Below, one piece after another: positions 34,178 to 42,837 of a stretch of DNA of 64,000 nt (the first letter of the stretch is position 1; each line of letters begins with the position of its first letter). Source of the DNA: Butyrivibrio sp. WCD3002 (GTDB lineage Bacteria > Bacillota > Clostridia > Lachnospirales > Lachnospiraceae); contig NZ_AUJO01000001.1 of NCBI RefSeq assembly GCF_000424265.1, positions 792,557 to 856,556 of the forward strand, given 5' to 3'. The position numbers were made by a program, and so were the translations under genes. The notes under the pieces were generated by a model. That model saw only the letters and a program-made list of their open reading frames with translations, was not told the DNA's origin and did no database searches.

Positions 34178-35554
34178 TTATCTTTCCTCCATGGGCACAT
34201 AAGGATATTCATCACTTACTGCCTTATATGCAGGACGAATGATCTTACTGTTGTTGGCAAGCTCTTCCATTCTGTGAGCGCTCCAGCCAACTATACGGGC
34301 AATCGCAAACATTGGTGTGAAAAGCTCCTCCGGAAGCTCCAGCATTTTATATACAAATCCGGAATAGAAGTCCACGTTAATACTTACACCCTTGTACATC
34401 TTACGCTCAGCGCTGATTACTTCAGGCGCAAGCCTCTCTACCATCTCATAAAGAGCAAGCTCTTTATCCATGCCCTTTTCTTTGGCAAGTTTAATTGTAT
34501 ATTCCTTAAGAAGCACCGCTCTCGGATCTGACTTTGAGTAAATAGCATGTCCTACACCATAGATAAGACCTGCCTTGTCAAAGGCCTCCTTATGAAGAAG
34601 CTTCTTTAAGTACTCCTTAACCTCTTCCTCGTCGGACCAGTCCTTAAGCTCTTTTTCCATCTGGTCAAACATGTGAATAACCTTGATGTTGGCACCACCA
34701 TGTCTTGGTCCCTTAAGAGAGCCGATAGCCGCAGCTATAACTGAATAAGTATCTGTCATAGATGAGCTCACAACGTGAGTTGTAAAGGACGAGTTATTAC
34801 CACCACCATGCTCCATATGCAGGATAAGGCATATATCAAGCAGTCTTGCTTCAAGCTCTGTATACTTACTGTCCGGACGAAGCAGGTAAAGAATATGCTC
34901 TGCCGTGGACAACTCTGCCTTCGGAGGGTGAATGAAAAGACTCTTACCCTCGTGATAATGGTTATATGCCTGATATCCGTAAATAGCAAGGAGCGGGAAA
35001 AGACTTATCATCTGCAGGCTCTGCCTAAGTACATTGGGCATTGAAACATCATCTGCACTGTCATCATAGGAATACAGCGTAAGAACACTTCTTGAAAGAG
35101 TATTCATCATGTCACGGCTTGGAGCCTTCATAATGATATCTCTCACAAAGCCCGTAGGAAGTGATCTGTAAAAACCAAGAAGCTGGCAAAAGCCCTGCAG
35201 TTCGCTCTTTGTGGGAAGCTTTCCGAAAAGAAGCAGATATGCTGTCTCTTCAAAGCCAAATTTACTCTTTGATGCCGTTCCGTGAACGATATCCTTAACA
35301 TTGATTCCCCTATAGAAAAGCTCACCATCTGCGGGTATTGTCTCACCATTAATATGCTGGGTAGCATTGATGGTCGAGATATTGGTAAGGCCGGTTAGGA
35401 CACCCTTACCATTTAAATCACGAAGGCCTCTTTTTACGTCGTACTTAGTATAGAGATCGGTATCAATGACATCTGCTGTCTCCACCAATCTGGCAAGATC
35501 CACTATCTCAGGTGTGTTGTCAGAATAAATGTTTATCTCATTATTGTTCCCCAT
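34178..35554 (-). CDS. citrate synthase
   Basis: A 458-residue enzyme that condenses oxaloacetate with acetyl-CoA. Catalytic residues are in the expected blocks: His in LHMEHGGGNNSS near 260, His in GPRHGGAN near 297, and Asp in NVDFYSGF near 395. The N-terminus is longer than in the short bacterial type and resembles the clostridial/Lachnospiraceae class. A 2-methylcitrate synthase role cannot be excluded but no prp genes are near. In such anaerobes it feeds 2-oxoglutarate and glutamate synthesis. It is followed by the M24 peptidase and preceded by thrC on the same strand. Confidence 0.92.
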   Translation of the reverse strand: MGNNNEINIYSDNTPEIVDLARLVETADVIDTDLYTKYDVKRGLRDLNGKGVLTGLTNISTINATQHINGETIPADGELFYRGINVKDIVHGTASKSKFGFEETAYLLLFGKLPTKSELQGFCQLLGFYRSLPTGFVRDIIMKAPSRDMMNTLSRSVLTLYSYDDSADDVSMPNVLRQSLQMISLFPLLAIYGYQAYNHYHEGKSLFIHPPKAELSTAEHILYLLRPDSKYTELEARLLDICLILHMEHGGGNNSSFTTHVVSSSMTDTYSVIAAAIGSLKGPRHGGANIKVIHMFDQMEKELKDWSDEEEVKEYLKKLLHKEAFDKAGLIYGVGHAIYSKSDPRAVLLKEYTIKLAKEKGMDKELALYEMVERLAPEVISAERKMYKGVSINVDFYSGFVYKMLELPEELFTPMFAIARIVGWSAHRMEELANNSKIIRPAYKAVSDEYPYVPMEER

Positions 35555-35595
35555 TGATATCCCCCGTTTTCTATTTATATTTTTATTAAATCCGA

Positions 35596-37080
35596 TTACT
35601 GTAAAAAGCTTCTTACTGCATCAGCAAGGCCGTCCTTGGAAACCACCTTATTATGCAGTACCTTTGCATCTCTGATTGATGTAACGGCTTCAGGTATCTC
35701 AACTCCGGAAACCTCAGAGAGCTTATCAGCAAGCTGGAAGTCATCGAGACTGTCATCGTTTTTACCAAGTGCAGTCATAACGCTTCTTGTGAACTTATAA
35801 GGACTTGCTGTAGATGCAATAACTGTAACTGTCTTATCATCTGTATCGCGAACATATTTGTCATATACACAGGCAGCAACTGCTGTGTGTGTATCAATGA
35901 GATAGCCTGTATTGTTAAACAGTGAGCTGATGGTCTTTGCTGTCTCTTCCTCTGTAGCATATCCGCCATAGAAGCAGCCAAGCTTCTCTTTCATAGCGTC
36001 TGTTATTTCATACTTGCCATCTGATGTGAGCTGCTTCATATAATTTGCATCAGCTACGGCATCGTCTCCGGCAATATGATAAATGAGTCTCTCAAGGTTG
36101 GATGAGATCAGAATATCCATTGAAGGTGAGCTTGTAAGTACAAACTCTCTATTTCTGTCATACTCTCCTGTCTTGAAGAAGTCATAAAGCACCTTGTTTG
36201 AATTGGATGCGCAGATAAAAGTCTTTATAGGCAGTCCCATTTTTCCTGCATAATATGCAGCGAGAATATTTCCGAAGTTACCCGTGGGAACTACAACATT
36301 TATCTGGTCTCCCTCAGCAATTCTTCCTTCCTTAAGAAGTCTTGTGTATGCATAAACATAATAAACAATCTGAGGCATAAGTCTTCCGATATTGATGGAG
36401 TTTGCACTTGAGAACTGGAAGCCCTTCTCATCGAGTTCCTTTGCAAAATCAGGATCAGTGAAAATCTTCTTTACGCCAGTCTGAGCATCATCGAAGTTGC
36501 CTTCAATTGCTACAACGCATGTATTTGCGCCTTCCTGTGTAACCATCTGTTTCTCCTGAATGGGAGAAACACCGTCCTTGGGATAAAATACAACAATTCT
36601 GGTACCGGGAACATTAGCAAAGCCTGCAAGAGCAGCTTTTCCTGTGTCACCGCTTGTAGCTGTAAGAATAACTATCTCATTCTTTAAATTGTTTTTCTTA
36701 GCAGCTGTTGTCATCAGATAAGGAAGTATTGAAAGAGCCATATCCTTAAAGGCAATTGTTTTTCCATGATAAAGCTCAAGGTAGAATGCACCATCTGCCT
36801 CTGTCAGAGGCGCCATCTCTTCCGTGTCAAACTTGGAATCATAAGCGTGATCAATACAGTAGCGAAGCTCTTCCTCTGTATAATCTGTAAGCATTAGCTT
36901 CATAACCTGGTAAGCTGTTTCGCGGTAATCCATTTCCTTAAGTTCTGATAATGATTTATCAAGATGAGGGATATGATCCGGTACAAACAGTCCTCCGTCT
37001 GTGGCAAGTCCTCTGAGTATTGCCTGTGAAGCTGTAACCTGATTTTTATCTCCTCTGGTACTCTTGTACATAACTTCCAT
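35596..37080 (-). CDS. thrC: threonine synthase
   Basis: A 494-residue fold-type II PLP enzyme converting O-phosphohomoserine to threonine. The N-terminus MEVMYKSTRG leads to ATDGGLFVP, a family hallmark. The PLP Lys is in KTIAFKDMALSILP near 104, and the phosphate/PLP loop TATSGDTGKAAL follows. The ATG at 37078-37080 lies 9 nt after GGAGGAG; the longer reading starts within that ribosome site region and is less likely. No T-box or leader peptide is recognisable in the 197 nt up to the divergent AP2 gene. Confidence 0.95.
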   Translation of the reverse strand: MEVMYKSTRGDKNQVTASQAILRGLATDGGLFVPDHIPHLDKSLSELKEMDYRETAYQVMKLMLTDYTEEELRYCIDHAYDSKFDTEEMAPLTEADGAFYLELYHGKTIAFKDMALSILPYLMTTAAKKNNLKNEIVILTATSGDTGKAALAGFANVPGTRIVVFYPKDGVSPIQEKQMVTQEGANTCVVAIEGNFDDAQTGVKKIFTDPDFAKELDEKGFQFSSANSINIGRLMPQIVYYVYAYTRLLKEGRIAEGDQINVVVPTGNFGNILAAYYAGKMGLPIKTFICASNSNKVLYDFFKTGEYDRNREFVLTSSPSMDILISSNLERLIYHIAGDDAVADANYMKQLTSDGKYEITDAMKEKLGCFYGGYATEEETAKTISSLFNNTGYLIDTHTAVAACVYDKYVRDTDDKTVTVIASTASPYKFTRSVMTALGKNDDSLDDFQLADKLSEVSGVEIPEAVTSIRDAKVLHNKVVSKDGLADAVRSFLQ

Positions 37081-37277
37081 AATATGACACTCCTCCGTTT
37101 TCATGTTGTTAGCTTATAAAACACTGTGATACAATAAGATAGATAAATGACTATACATTCATGAGTCGTTTACGATTTTCTTATGAATATATACTTTGAG
37201 TAAAAAGTATAACACAAAAATGCATATTTTTACATAACCAATTACTAGTCAATTTTAGTTTATGGGGGTAAACCAAA

Positions 37278-38075
37278 ATGGCAAACAAAGTAACGGGGGT
37301 ATATGAAACATGTCTCAAGGATGGGACTAAATCTTATCGTGCATCCATCACTTACAAGGGCAAGCACATAGCTCTTGGTTCTTTTACTGATGCCCAGCTG
37401 GCAGGTCGGGCATACACTCAGGCTCAAAGCATTCTCGAGGACAATTCATGGACACTTGATTCCTATAAATCCGGGCAGCCACTGCCCTTTGAAAAGTGCG
37501 TCGTCCTGATAAATTACAGGGACAAGGGACTTTATATTCCAAATCCCATATATCTTGAAAAGAAGTTCTTTTTATATTACCTTTCACCGCAGCAAACACT
37601 TATTTTTGATATCGATGACCTCTTCTATTATTCGTCCCACAAGATCATGCAACGAGGCTCTCACCTTTTCGTGGCCGATTACGGCTCTCAGATAAGCATT
37701 CTAAGCCGCTATGGCATAAGAAGCTACGCAGTTGAAGGCAGAGATTATAAATTTGCCAATGGAAATTCCAGCGACCTTCGCTATGAGAACATACAAATAC
37801 TGAACAGATATCACGGCGTCCGCCAATATAATCACAGGGGTTATTTAAAATACAAGGCTGTGATCCATGTTCGTGGAGATTTTGTGATTGGGAAATACAA
37901 CACAGAAAACGAAGCCGCCATTGCTTACAATAAAGCTGTAGATACGCTTAGAAGGAATGGCATAGAAAAAAACTATATGCAAAACTACATCGAGGATCTG
38001 TCCGCGTCACAATACGCAGATATTTATACCACAGTTAAGATATCACCAAAGATAATGAAGCTGAATATGGCGTGA
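37278..38075 (+). CDS. AP2-domain protein with a degenerate HNH-like centre
   Basis: A 265-residue protein with two AP2-like DNA-binding repeats: GVYETCLKDGTKSYRASITY through about 55, and GVRQYNHRGYLKYKAVIHVR at about 183-235, each with the YRA/YKA strand and the following LGSF/IGKY turn. The centre includes NGNSSDLRYENIQILN near 160-176, which matches the HNH endonuclease signature except that the catalytic His is missing. Such AP2/HNH combinations are usual in homing endonucleases. Here nuclease activity is doubtful and a DNA-binding role is more likely. It has GGGGG before the ATG and REP-like palindromes directly after the stop. Confidence 0.75.
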   Translation: MANKVTGVYETCLKDGTKSYRASITYKGKHIALGSFTDAQLAGRAYTQAQSILEDNSWTLDSYKSGQPLPFEKCVVLINYRDKGLYIPNPIYLEKKFFLYYLSPQQTLIFDIDDLFYYSSHKIMQRGSHLFVADYGSQISILSRYGIRSYAVEGRDYKFANGNSSDLRYENIQILNRYHGVRQYNHRGYLKYKAVIHVRGDFVIGKYNTENEAAIAYNKAVDTLRRNGIEKNYMQNYIEDLSASQYADIYTTVKISPKIMKLNMA

Positions 38076-38083
38076 TGCCACAG

Positions 38084-38133
38084 GATGCCACTGGTGCCCC
38101 AGTGGCATCGTCCCCAGTGGCATCCTGGCATCC
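38084..38133. repeat. REP-like palindrome after the AP2 gene
   Basis: GATGCCACTGG (38084-38094) pairs with CCAGTGGCATC (38099-38109), and a further GTCCCCAGTGGCATCC copy follows. The CCACTGGGGAC core is shared with the larger repeat cluster at 21670. It begins 9 nt after the AP2 stop codon. Confidence 0.6.
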
Positions 38134-38150
38134 TGTTTTAAATAAAATAA

Positions 38151-38232
38151 GGCCGCCACCATATATATTTAAACACAGGCGATTATAAGCGAAGCTTAAC
38201 GAACATGTGTTCAAATATATATGATGGCGGCC
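38151..38232 (-). terminator. long hairpin after the flagellin-like gene
   Basis: Arms of 27 nt (38151-38177 and 38206-38232) match at 25 positions, and both differences allow G-U pairs. They run GGCCGCC, an ATATATAT tract, and TTTAAACACA; a small AAGCgaaGCTT stem sits in the loop. On the minus strand a T-rich tract follows. The layout resembles the hairpin at 206-345: GC-rich ends, alternating AT middle, and position just after a minus-strand gene. Confidence 0.65.
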
Positions 38233-38241
38233 GATTGATTT

Positions 38242-38904
38242 TTAAAGCATAAGATTCATGTTACTTTTCTGCTCTTCGTCATCAAGCTGCTTCTTCTGCA
38301 TCTGATTGCGATAAGCTTCGAGAGTCTGATTCTTGCGGAGCTCTGTGATCTCCTGAGCAATATCAGTATCAGTAATCCTGCTCTCTGCACTGAGCACATT
38401 CTCTCTTGCGATAGAATTGTAGCTCATATTGTGCTCGTAACCATTTGTTTCTGCTCCAACCGTGCTTCTGGCATCATTCACATTTTTAATGGCAGCGTCA
38501 ATGGAGTCGACATCGTTAAGATCGATATTATCGAGCCCAAGTGCTTTCATCTGCGAAGAATCAAGCTGCTGACTAATACCCTTCATAAGCTGAGAGTTTA
38601 CATTTGCAATGTCGTTTTTGTCGCTAGCTGAAAGGGTATCATTCTGTGAATAAACGGCGTTAGCGCGAATATCCTGCAGATAATCCGTAACACCATCAAG
38701 AACTCCGTCACGAATGTTGCGCTGAGATATGTTATCTCTTGCATTCTTAACATTCACACCCTGAGTTCTCTGAGTTGCCTCCATCTTCTGAGAGATGGCA
38801 AGCTCGGCGGCACCATCTGCAGCAGTGGGTAACTTGTTACCACTTGCGATCTTGCCATAGGATGAATAGTTACTGTAGCTGTTGTTACTAATGCCTCCTA
38901 TCAT
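38242..38904 (-). CDS. short flagellin-like protein
   Basis: A 220-residue protein made of the two conserved flagellin ends with almost no central domain. The N-terminal helix region is KIASGNKLPTAADGAAELAI (compare the flagellin SGxRIxxAADDAAGLAI block), and the C-terminal region has YNSIARENVLSAESRITDTD and an amphipathic final helix. The last residues (QKSNMNLML) differ from the usual flagellin ending. The ATG at 38902-38904 follows AAAGGAGG by 6 nt. No other flagellar structural genes are in the window. It may be a minor filament or junction protein, or a secreted coiled-coil protein. The upstream 40-residue ORF overlaps its start codon. Confidence 0.8.
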   Translation of the reverse strand: MIGGISNNSYSNYSSYGKIASGNKLPTAADGAAELAISQKMEATQRTQGVNVKNARDNISQRNIRDGVLDGVTDYLQDIRANAVYSQNDTLSASDKNDIANVNSQLMKGISQQLDSSQMKALGLDNIDLNDVDSIDAAIKNVNDARSTVGAETNGYEHNMSYNSIARENVLSAESRITDTDIAQEITELRKNQTLEAYRNQMQKKQLDDEEQKSNMNLML

Positions 38905-39023
38905 ATAGCGCCTCCTTTCTTCCTCCATGAATAAGGATAAATCCGTTCTGCGCCTGTGACTCCTATAAGTCCCCACTTGATGTAGCCACTGGGATAGATT
39001 CTCTGTCCCTGAAAATCTATCAT
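38901..39023 (-). CDS. 40-residue upstream ORF coupled to the flagellin-like gene
   Basis: ATG at 39021-39023 follows AGGAAGG by 5 nt and opens a 40-codon frame beginning MIDFQGQRIYPSGYIKWG. Its stop TGA shares bases with the flagellin-like start codon (ATGA overlap), and the downstream ribosome site lies inside it, which is typical of translational coupling. RIYP occurs twice in the peptide. The leader before it carries a palindrome TCTGCCATgATGGCAGA, and GATAGATT/AATCTATC can pair across the ORF start. A TTGACA -35 is present near 39087. It could be a small protein or a regulatory leader; no homologue is recognised. Confidence 0.5.
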   Translation of the reverse strand: MIDFQGQRIYPSGYIKWGLIGVTGAERIYPYSWRKKGGAI

Positions 39024-39136
39024 AGGATCCTTCCTAAAACTCTGCCATCATGGCAGAATAAACCTATAGTTAATTAATACAATAACATTTTTCTGTCAAT
39101 TTGTAAAGAATTTCAAATTTGTGATTATTACCAAAA

Positions 39137-40963
39137 TTATCCAATAGCTTTTATTGACATTTCCTCATACTGTCTTGAGAAAAGACTATAGTAATATCCA
39201 TCCTTATTCTTCATAAGCTCCTTGTGTTTACCGCGTTCTATGATCTTTCCGTCCTTTACAACAAGGATTACATCGGCATCAACAACGGTGGATAATCTGT
39301 GAGCAATCATAAATGATGTTCTTCCCTTGATAACAACTGAAATAGCATCCTGAATTGCTTTTTCTGTCACAGTATCAATGGATGAGGTCGCCTCATCAAG
39401 TACAAGTATCTTAGGATCGGCCAGGATAGCCCTTGCAAATGATAACAACTGCTTTTCACCTGTAGAGAGCATATCTCCGCCCTCACCTACATCACTGTCA
39501 AGGCCACCATCCATGCGCTTAACAATTCCATCAGCAGATACCAGTTTGAGTGCATCCCATATCTCTTCATCTGTTGCATTCGGATTGCCGTATTTCAGAT
39601 TTTCTCTTACACTTCCGGAGAAAAGATGCGGTGTCTGAAGAACATATCCGATATTACTGTGAAGCCAAAGCTGTGACCTCTCTCTGGCGTCTCTGCCATC
39701 GATCAGAACCTGTCCCTTTGTAGGCTCGAAAAACCTGCAAACAAGGTTGACAAGTGTGGATTTTCCGGCACCTGTCTCACCTACGATTGCCACGTTAGTA
39801 CCCTGAGGCACCTTGAGGTCAAAGTTCTCAAGCACGTACTCTGTTCCATCAGGATAGTGGAAGGATACATCCTTAAATTCAACATCACCGTAAAGCTCTT
39901 CCCAGTTTTCCTTCTTGGGATTGAAGGTATCACCGTATTTCTCCACAACCTCTTTGGAATCAGCCACATCCGACTCTGTGTTAAGTAGTCTTGTAAGTCT
40001 CTCAACGTTTACCTGCACTGCAATAAGCTCGGATATTGTAACGATGATATTCTGTATAGGCTCAAGGATACCAAGAGCATAGGATAAGAAAACCGAAAGG
40101 GTTCCAATTTCCATAACGCCCTCCATTGTTATCTTTCCGCCTCTCCAGAGGGCCAGTGCCAACGCACAGGATGAAAGCATAGTTACAGAGGCTGTGAAAA
40201 ACGCTGAATAATGCGTTGCGTGAACTGCATTTTTACGATAGCTCTCTGTGTCCTTTGTAAAGTCATCCTGAATTTTCTTTTCGACAACAAGTGTTTTTAT
40301 TGCCTTTGCACCGGTTATACCTTCATTGAAGTTACTGGTGATAGTTGAATTAAGCTCTCTGATATGCCTGTTAAGAACAATCAGATGTTTCTGAAAATAA
40401 ATAACCAGCACAACTGCAATCGGCACAAGTGCAAGTATATAAAGTGCAAGTCGAATATTTATGGACAGCATTACTATCAAAACAAACAGGATGTAGCTTC
40501 CATTCCAGATGATATCCATCATTCTCCATGCCACAAGCATTCCGATTTTACCGGTATCGCTCATAACTCTTGCATGAATATAACCAACGTTATTTTGATT
40601 GAAATATGAGAAGGAAAGCTCCTGCAAATGGTTAAATGCTGCATTTCTAAGATCCCTATCCACAGACATCTCTATTTTTCCGCACATATAAGCACTTGTG
40701 AAATCCATACAAAGCTTTACAACAAGTACGATGGCATATAAAAGGGCAAACCTTCCAATTCCCTCCAGTGTTCCCTTTACTATGTAATTATTTATTGCAT
40801 ATCTGTTAAAAAGAGGAACGATACTGTCCACCAGACTTACCATTGCGCCTAAAAAGATCATTAACATCATCTTGTATTTGTAAGGCTTTAAATATGGTAA
40901 AAGTCTTGGAATTCCCATCCAGGGAAGTTTAACTATTTCTTTGTTATTATTTGTCTCAGGCAC
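39137..40963 (-). CDS. ABC exporter half-transporter, ATPase-competent subunit
   Basis: A 608-residue type IV ABC exporter half (six membrane helices, then an ATPase domain). Walker A is VGETGAGKST, Walker B ILVLDEATSS with the catalytic Glu, and the signature is altered to LSTGEKQ. The start is best placed at GTG 40961-40963 (VPETNNNK), 6 nt after GGAGGTG; the earlier ATG has no ribosome site. It overlaps the previous gene by 8 nt. With its partner it should form an asymmetric heterodimer such as TM287/288 or BmrCD, exporting drugs, lipids or peptides. Confidence 0.9.
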   Translation of the reverse strand: MPETNNNKEIVKLPWMGIPRLLPYLKPYKYKMMLMIFLGAMVSLVDSIVPLFNRYAINNYIVKGTLEGIGRFALLYAIVLVVKLCMDFTSAYMCGKIEMSVDRDLRNAAFNHLQELSFSYFNQNNVGYIHARVMSDTGKIGMLVAWRMMDIIWNGSYILFVLIVMLSINIRLALYILALVPIAVVLVIYFQKHLIVLNRHIRELNSTITSNFNEGITGAKAIKTLVVEKKIQDDFTKDTESYRKNAVHATHYSAFFTASVTMLSSCALALALWRGGKITMEGVMEIGTLSVFLSYALGILEPIQNIIVTISELIAVQVNVERLTRLLNTESDVADSKEVVEKYGDTFNPKKENWEELYGDVEFKDVSFHYPDGTEYVLENFDLKVPQGTNVAIVGETGAGKSTLVNLVCRFFEPTKGQVLIDGRDARERSQLWLHSNIGYVLQTPHLFSGSVRENLKYGNPNATDEEIWDALKLVSADGIVKRMDGGLDSDVGEGGDMLSTGEKQLLSFARAILADPKILVLDEATSSIDTVTEKAIQDAISVVIKGRTSFMIAHRLSTVVDADVILVVKDGKIIERGKHKELMKNKDGYYYSLFSRQYEEMSIKAIG

Positions 40964-42776
40964 TTTCTTCACCTCCCTGCATCTGAATGTCATAGATTTT
41001 ACGATAAAGACCGCCCTTAGCTACCAGTTCATCGTGGGTGCCCTCTTCAATAAGCTCTCCATGACTTAAAACAATAATATGATCTGCATGCATAAGCGTA
41101 GTTATTCTGTGTGATATCAGAATTGTTGTGGCACCGCTTGCATGCTTATCAAGGGAAGCCCTGATCTTAGCATCTGTCTCCGTATCAACAGCTGAAAGTG
41201 AATCATCAAAAATCATAATCGGCGGCTCGGTAATAAGCATCTGGGCAATAGCTGTCCTCTGCTTCTGTCCACCGGATAACGTAACACCTCTCTCTCCAAC
41301 AAAGGTGTCATAACCCGCATCAAAATTTCTGATAGTTTCATCAAGGGATGCCAGCTTTGCTGCTCTTGTGACATCCTTAAGCTCAGGTGATTTTCTTGCT
41401 ATTCCAATATTTTCCTTAAGGGTTCTTGAAAACAGGAATGGCTCCTGAAGCACAAGACCAATATTCCTTCTAAGATAGTGCATCCTGATATCACGGATAT
41501 CCACACCGCCTATAGAAATTGTGCCCTGCTCCTGCGGAAGCTCGTAAAGCCTGTCCAGCAGATACATGAGTGTAGACTTACCGGAGCCCGTACCTCCAAG
41601 CACACCGATAGTCTCACCGGCTTTTACCTTGAAGCTGACATTTTTAAGGATTTCAGAGGAACCGTTATCGTAAGAAAAGCTTACGTTATTGAATTCGATA
41701 TCCTTGTCAAGAGGAGGCTCAATCGCACCCTCCCTGTCACTCTCTATCTCAGCATTCATGATTTCTCTCAGTCGATCAACAGATACGCCTGCCTTACTCA
41801 TCTCGGAAATAACACGTCCCAGCATACGAACAGGCCATGAAACCATGGCATTGTAGGAATAGAAGGCAATCATCTCACCTACTGTAATCTCACCTCTTAC
41901 AGCAAAAACACAGCCCATAACAAGCACAACCATGCACTGCAGGCCTGCTATAAGGTCATTTGATGTCCAGAATGCGGAAAGCAGCATCATAAGATCAATC
42001 CACATCTTTGTGTACTCTTTATTCTTTTTCTCAAAGCGCTCGCGCTCGTAGGTCTCACGTCCAAAGGCTCTTACTACTCTGACGCCGGTAAGATTCTCCT
42101 GTGCAATAGCTGACAATCTTCCCTCTTCCTCATCAGCTTTTCTGAACGCGTTTCCTATGCGGTTATGGAAAAACAGTGAGTAGAGAACAATTATCGGAAT
42201 AAATGCCAGAGAAATAAGCGCCAGCTTCACATGAATCTGAAACATGAAAATAAGTCCAAAGGTTATCATGATCACAATTCTGAAAAGTGATGTGAGCTGC
42301 TCTGCCAAAAAGACTTTAATAGTCTCAACGTCAGACGTACAGCGCTGAATAATATCTCCCGTATGATTTTCTCCATGCCAGGAAAAAGGAAGATGAGCAA
42401 TATGATCAAATAGAATATCTCTCATCCTCTTTATCAGCTTCTCTGCAGCCATGGAATTAAGAAGCTTATTAAGATATCTGCAGATTCCGCAAATAATAGC
42501 AATCGTTATTACTATCAGAGCTACAACCAGCAAATGAGTCTTAAGATATTCCTTTCCACCTGAAATGCCCACAAGAAGCTGCATATAAAAGGGCATTGCA
42601 GACTCTGAATCACCTATAAGGTAATCCACTGTGTACTGGATTATTTTGGGATTTACCATATCAAGAAAAGCCACAAGCATTGAAAATATAATGCCTGAGA
42701 CAAAAAGACCTATACTTCCCTTAAGAAAGAAAAATACAAGCCCCGACCGTGTCGGAAACTTATTTTTGTTATCCAT
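40956..42776 (-). CDS. ABC exporter half-transporter, degenerate-site subunit
   Basis: A 606-residue partner of the exporter half encoded directly downstream. Six membrane helices precede an ATPase domain with Walker A LGGTGSGKST and a perfect signature LSGGQKQR. Walker B reads IMIFDDSLSAVD, where Asp replaces the catalytic Glu. Thus one nucleotide site of the heterodimer, using this protein's signature and the partner's Walker motifs, is canonical, and the other is degenerate. The ATG at 42774-42776 follows GGGGAG by 6 nt; a TTG two codons earlier is too close to that site. Confidence 0.9.
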   Translation of the reverse strand: MDNKNKFPTRSGLVFFFLKGSIGLFVSGIIFSMLVAFLDMVNPKIIQYTVDYLIGDSESAMPFYMQLLVGISGGKEYLKTHLLVVALIVITIAIICGICRYLNKLLNSMAAEKLIKRMRDILFDHIAHLPFSWHGENHTGDIIQRCTSDVETIKVFLAEQLTSLFRIVIMITFGLIFMFQIHVKLALISLAFIPIIVLYSLFFHNRIGNAFRKADEEEGRLSAIAQENLTGVRVVRAFGRETYERERFEKKNKEYTKMWIDLMMLLSAFWTSNDLIAGLQCMVVLVMGCVFAVRGEITVGEMIAFYSYNAMVSWPVRMLGRVISEMSKAGVSVDRLREIMNAEIESDREGAIEPPLDKDIEFNNVSFSYDNGSSEILKNVSFKVKAGETIGVLGGTGSGKSTLMYLLDRLYELPQEQGTISIGGVDIRDIRMHYLRRNIGLVLQEPFLFSRTLKENIGIARKSPELKDVTRAAKLASLDETIRNFDAGYDTFVGERGVTLSGGQKQRTAIAQMLITEPPIMIFDDSLSAVDTETDAKIRASLDKHASGATTILISHRITTLMHADHIIVLSHGELIEEGTHDELVAKGGLYRKIYDIQMQGGEESA

Positions 42777-42837
42777 AATCAACTCCCCATTTTCAGTAAT
42801 ATTTTTAGGTACGTAATAGTAATCATACTACAAAAAA

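Noticed and set aside
37105..37277. T-box or threonine leader peptide before thrC
   Set aside because: No T-box core, specifier stem, terminator-antiterminator pair or Thr-rich short ORF could be found in this interval.
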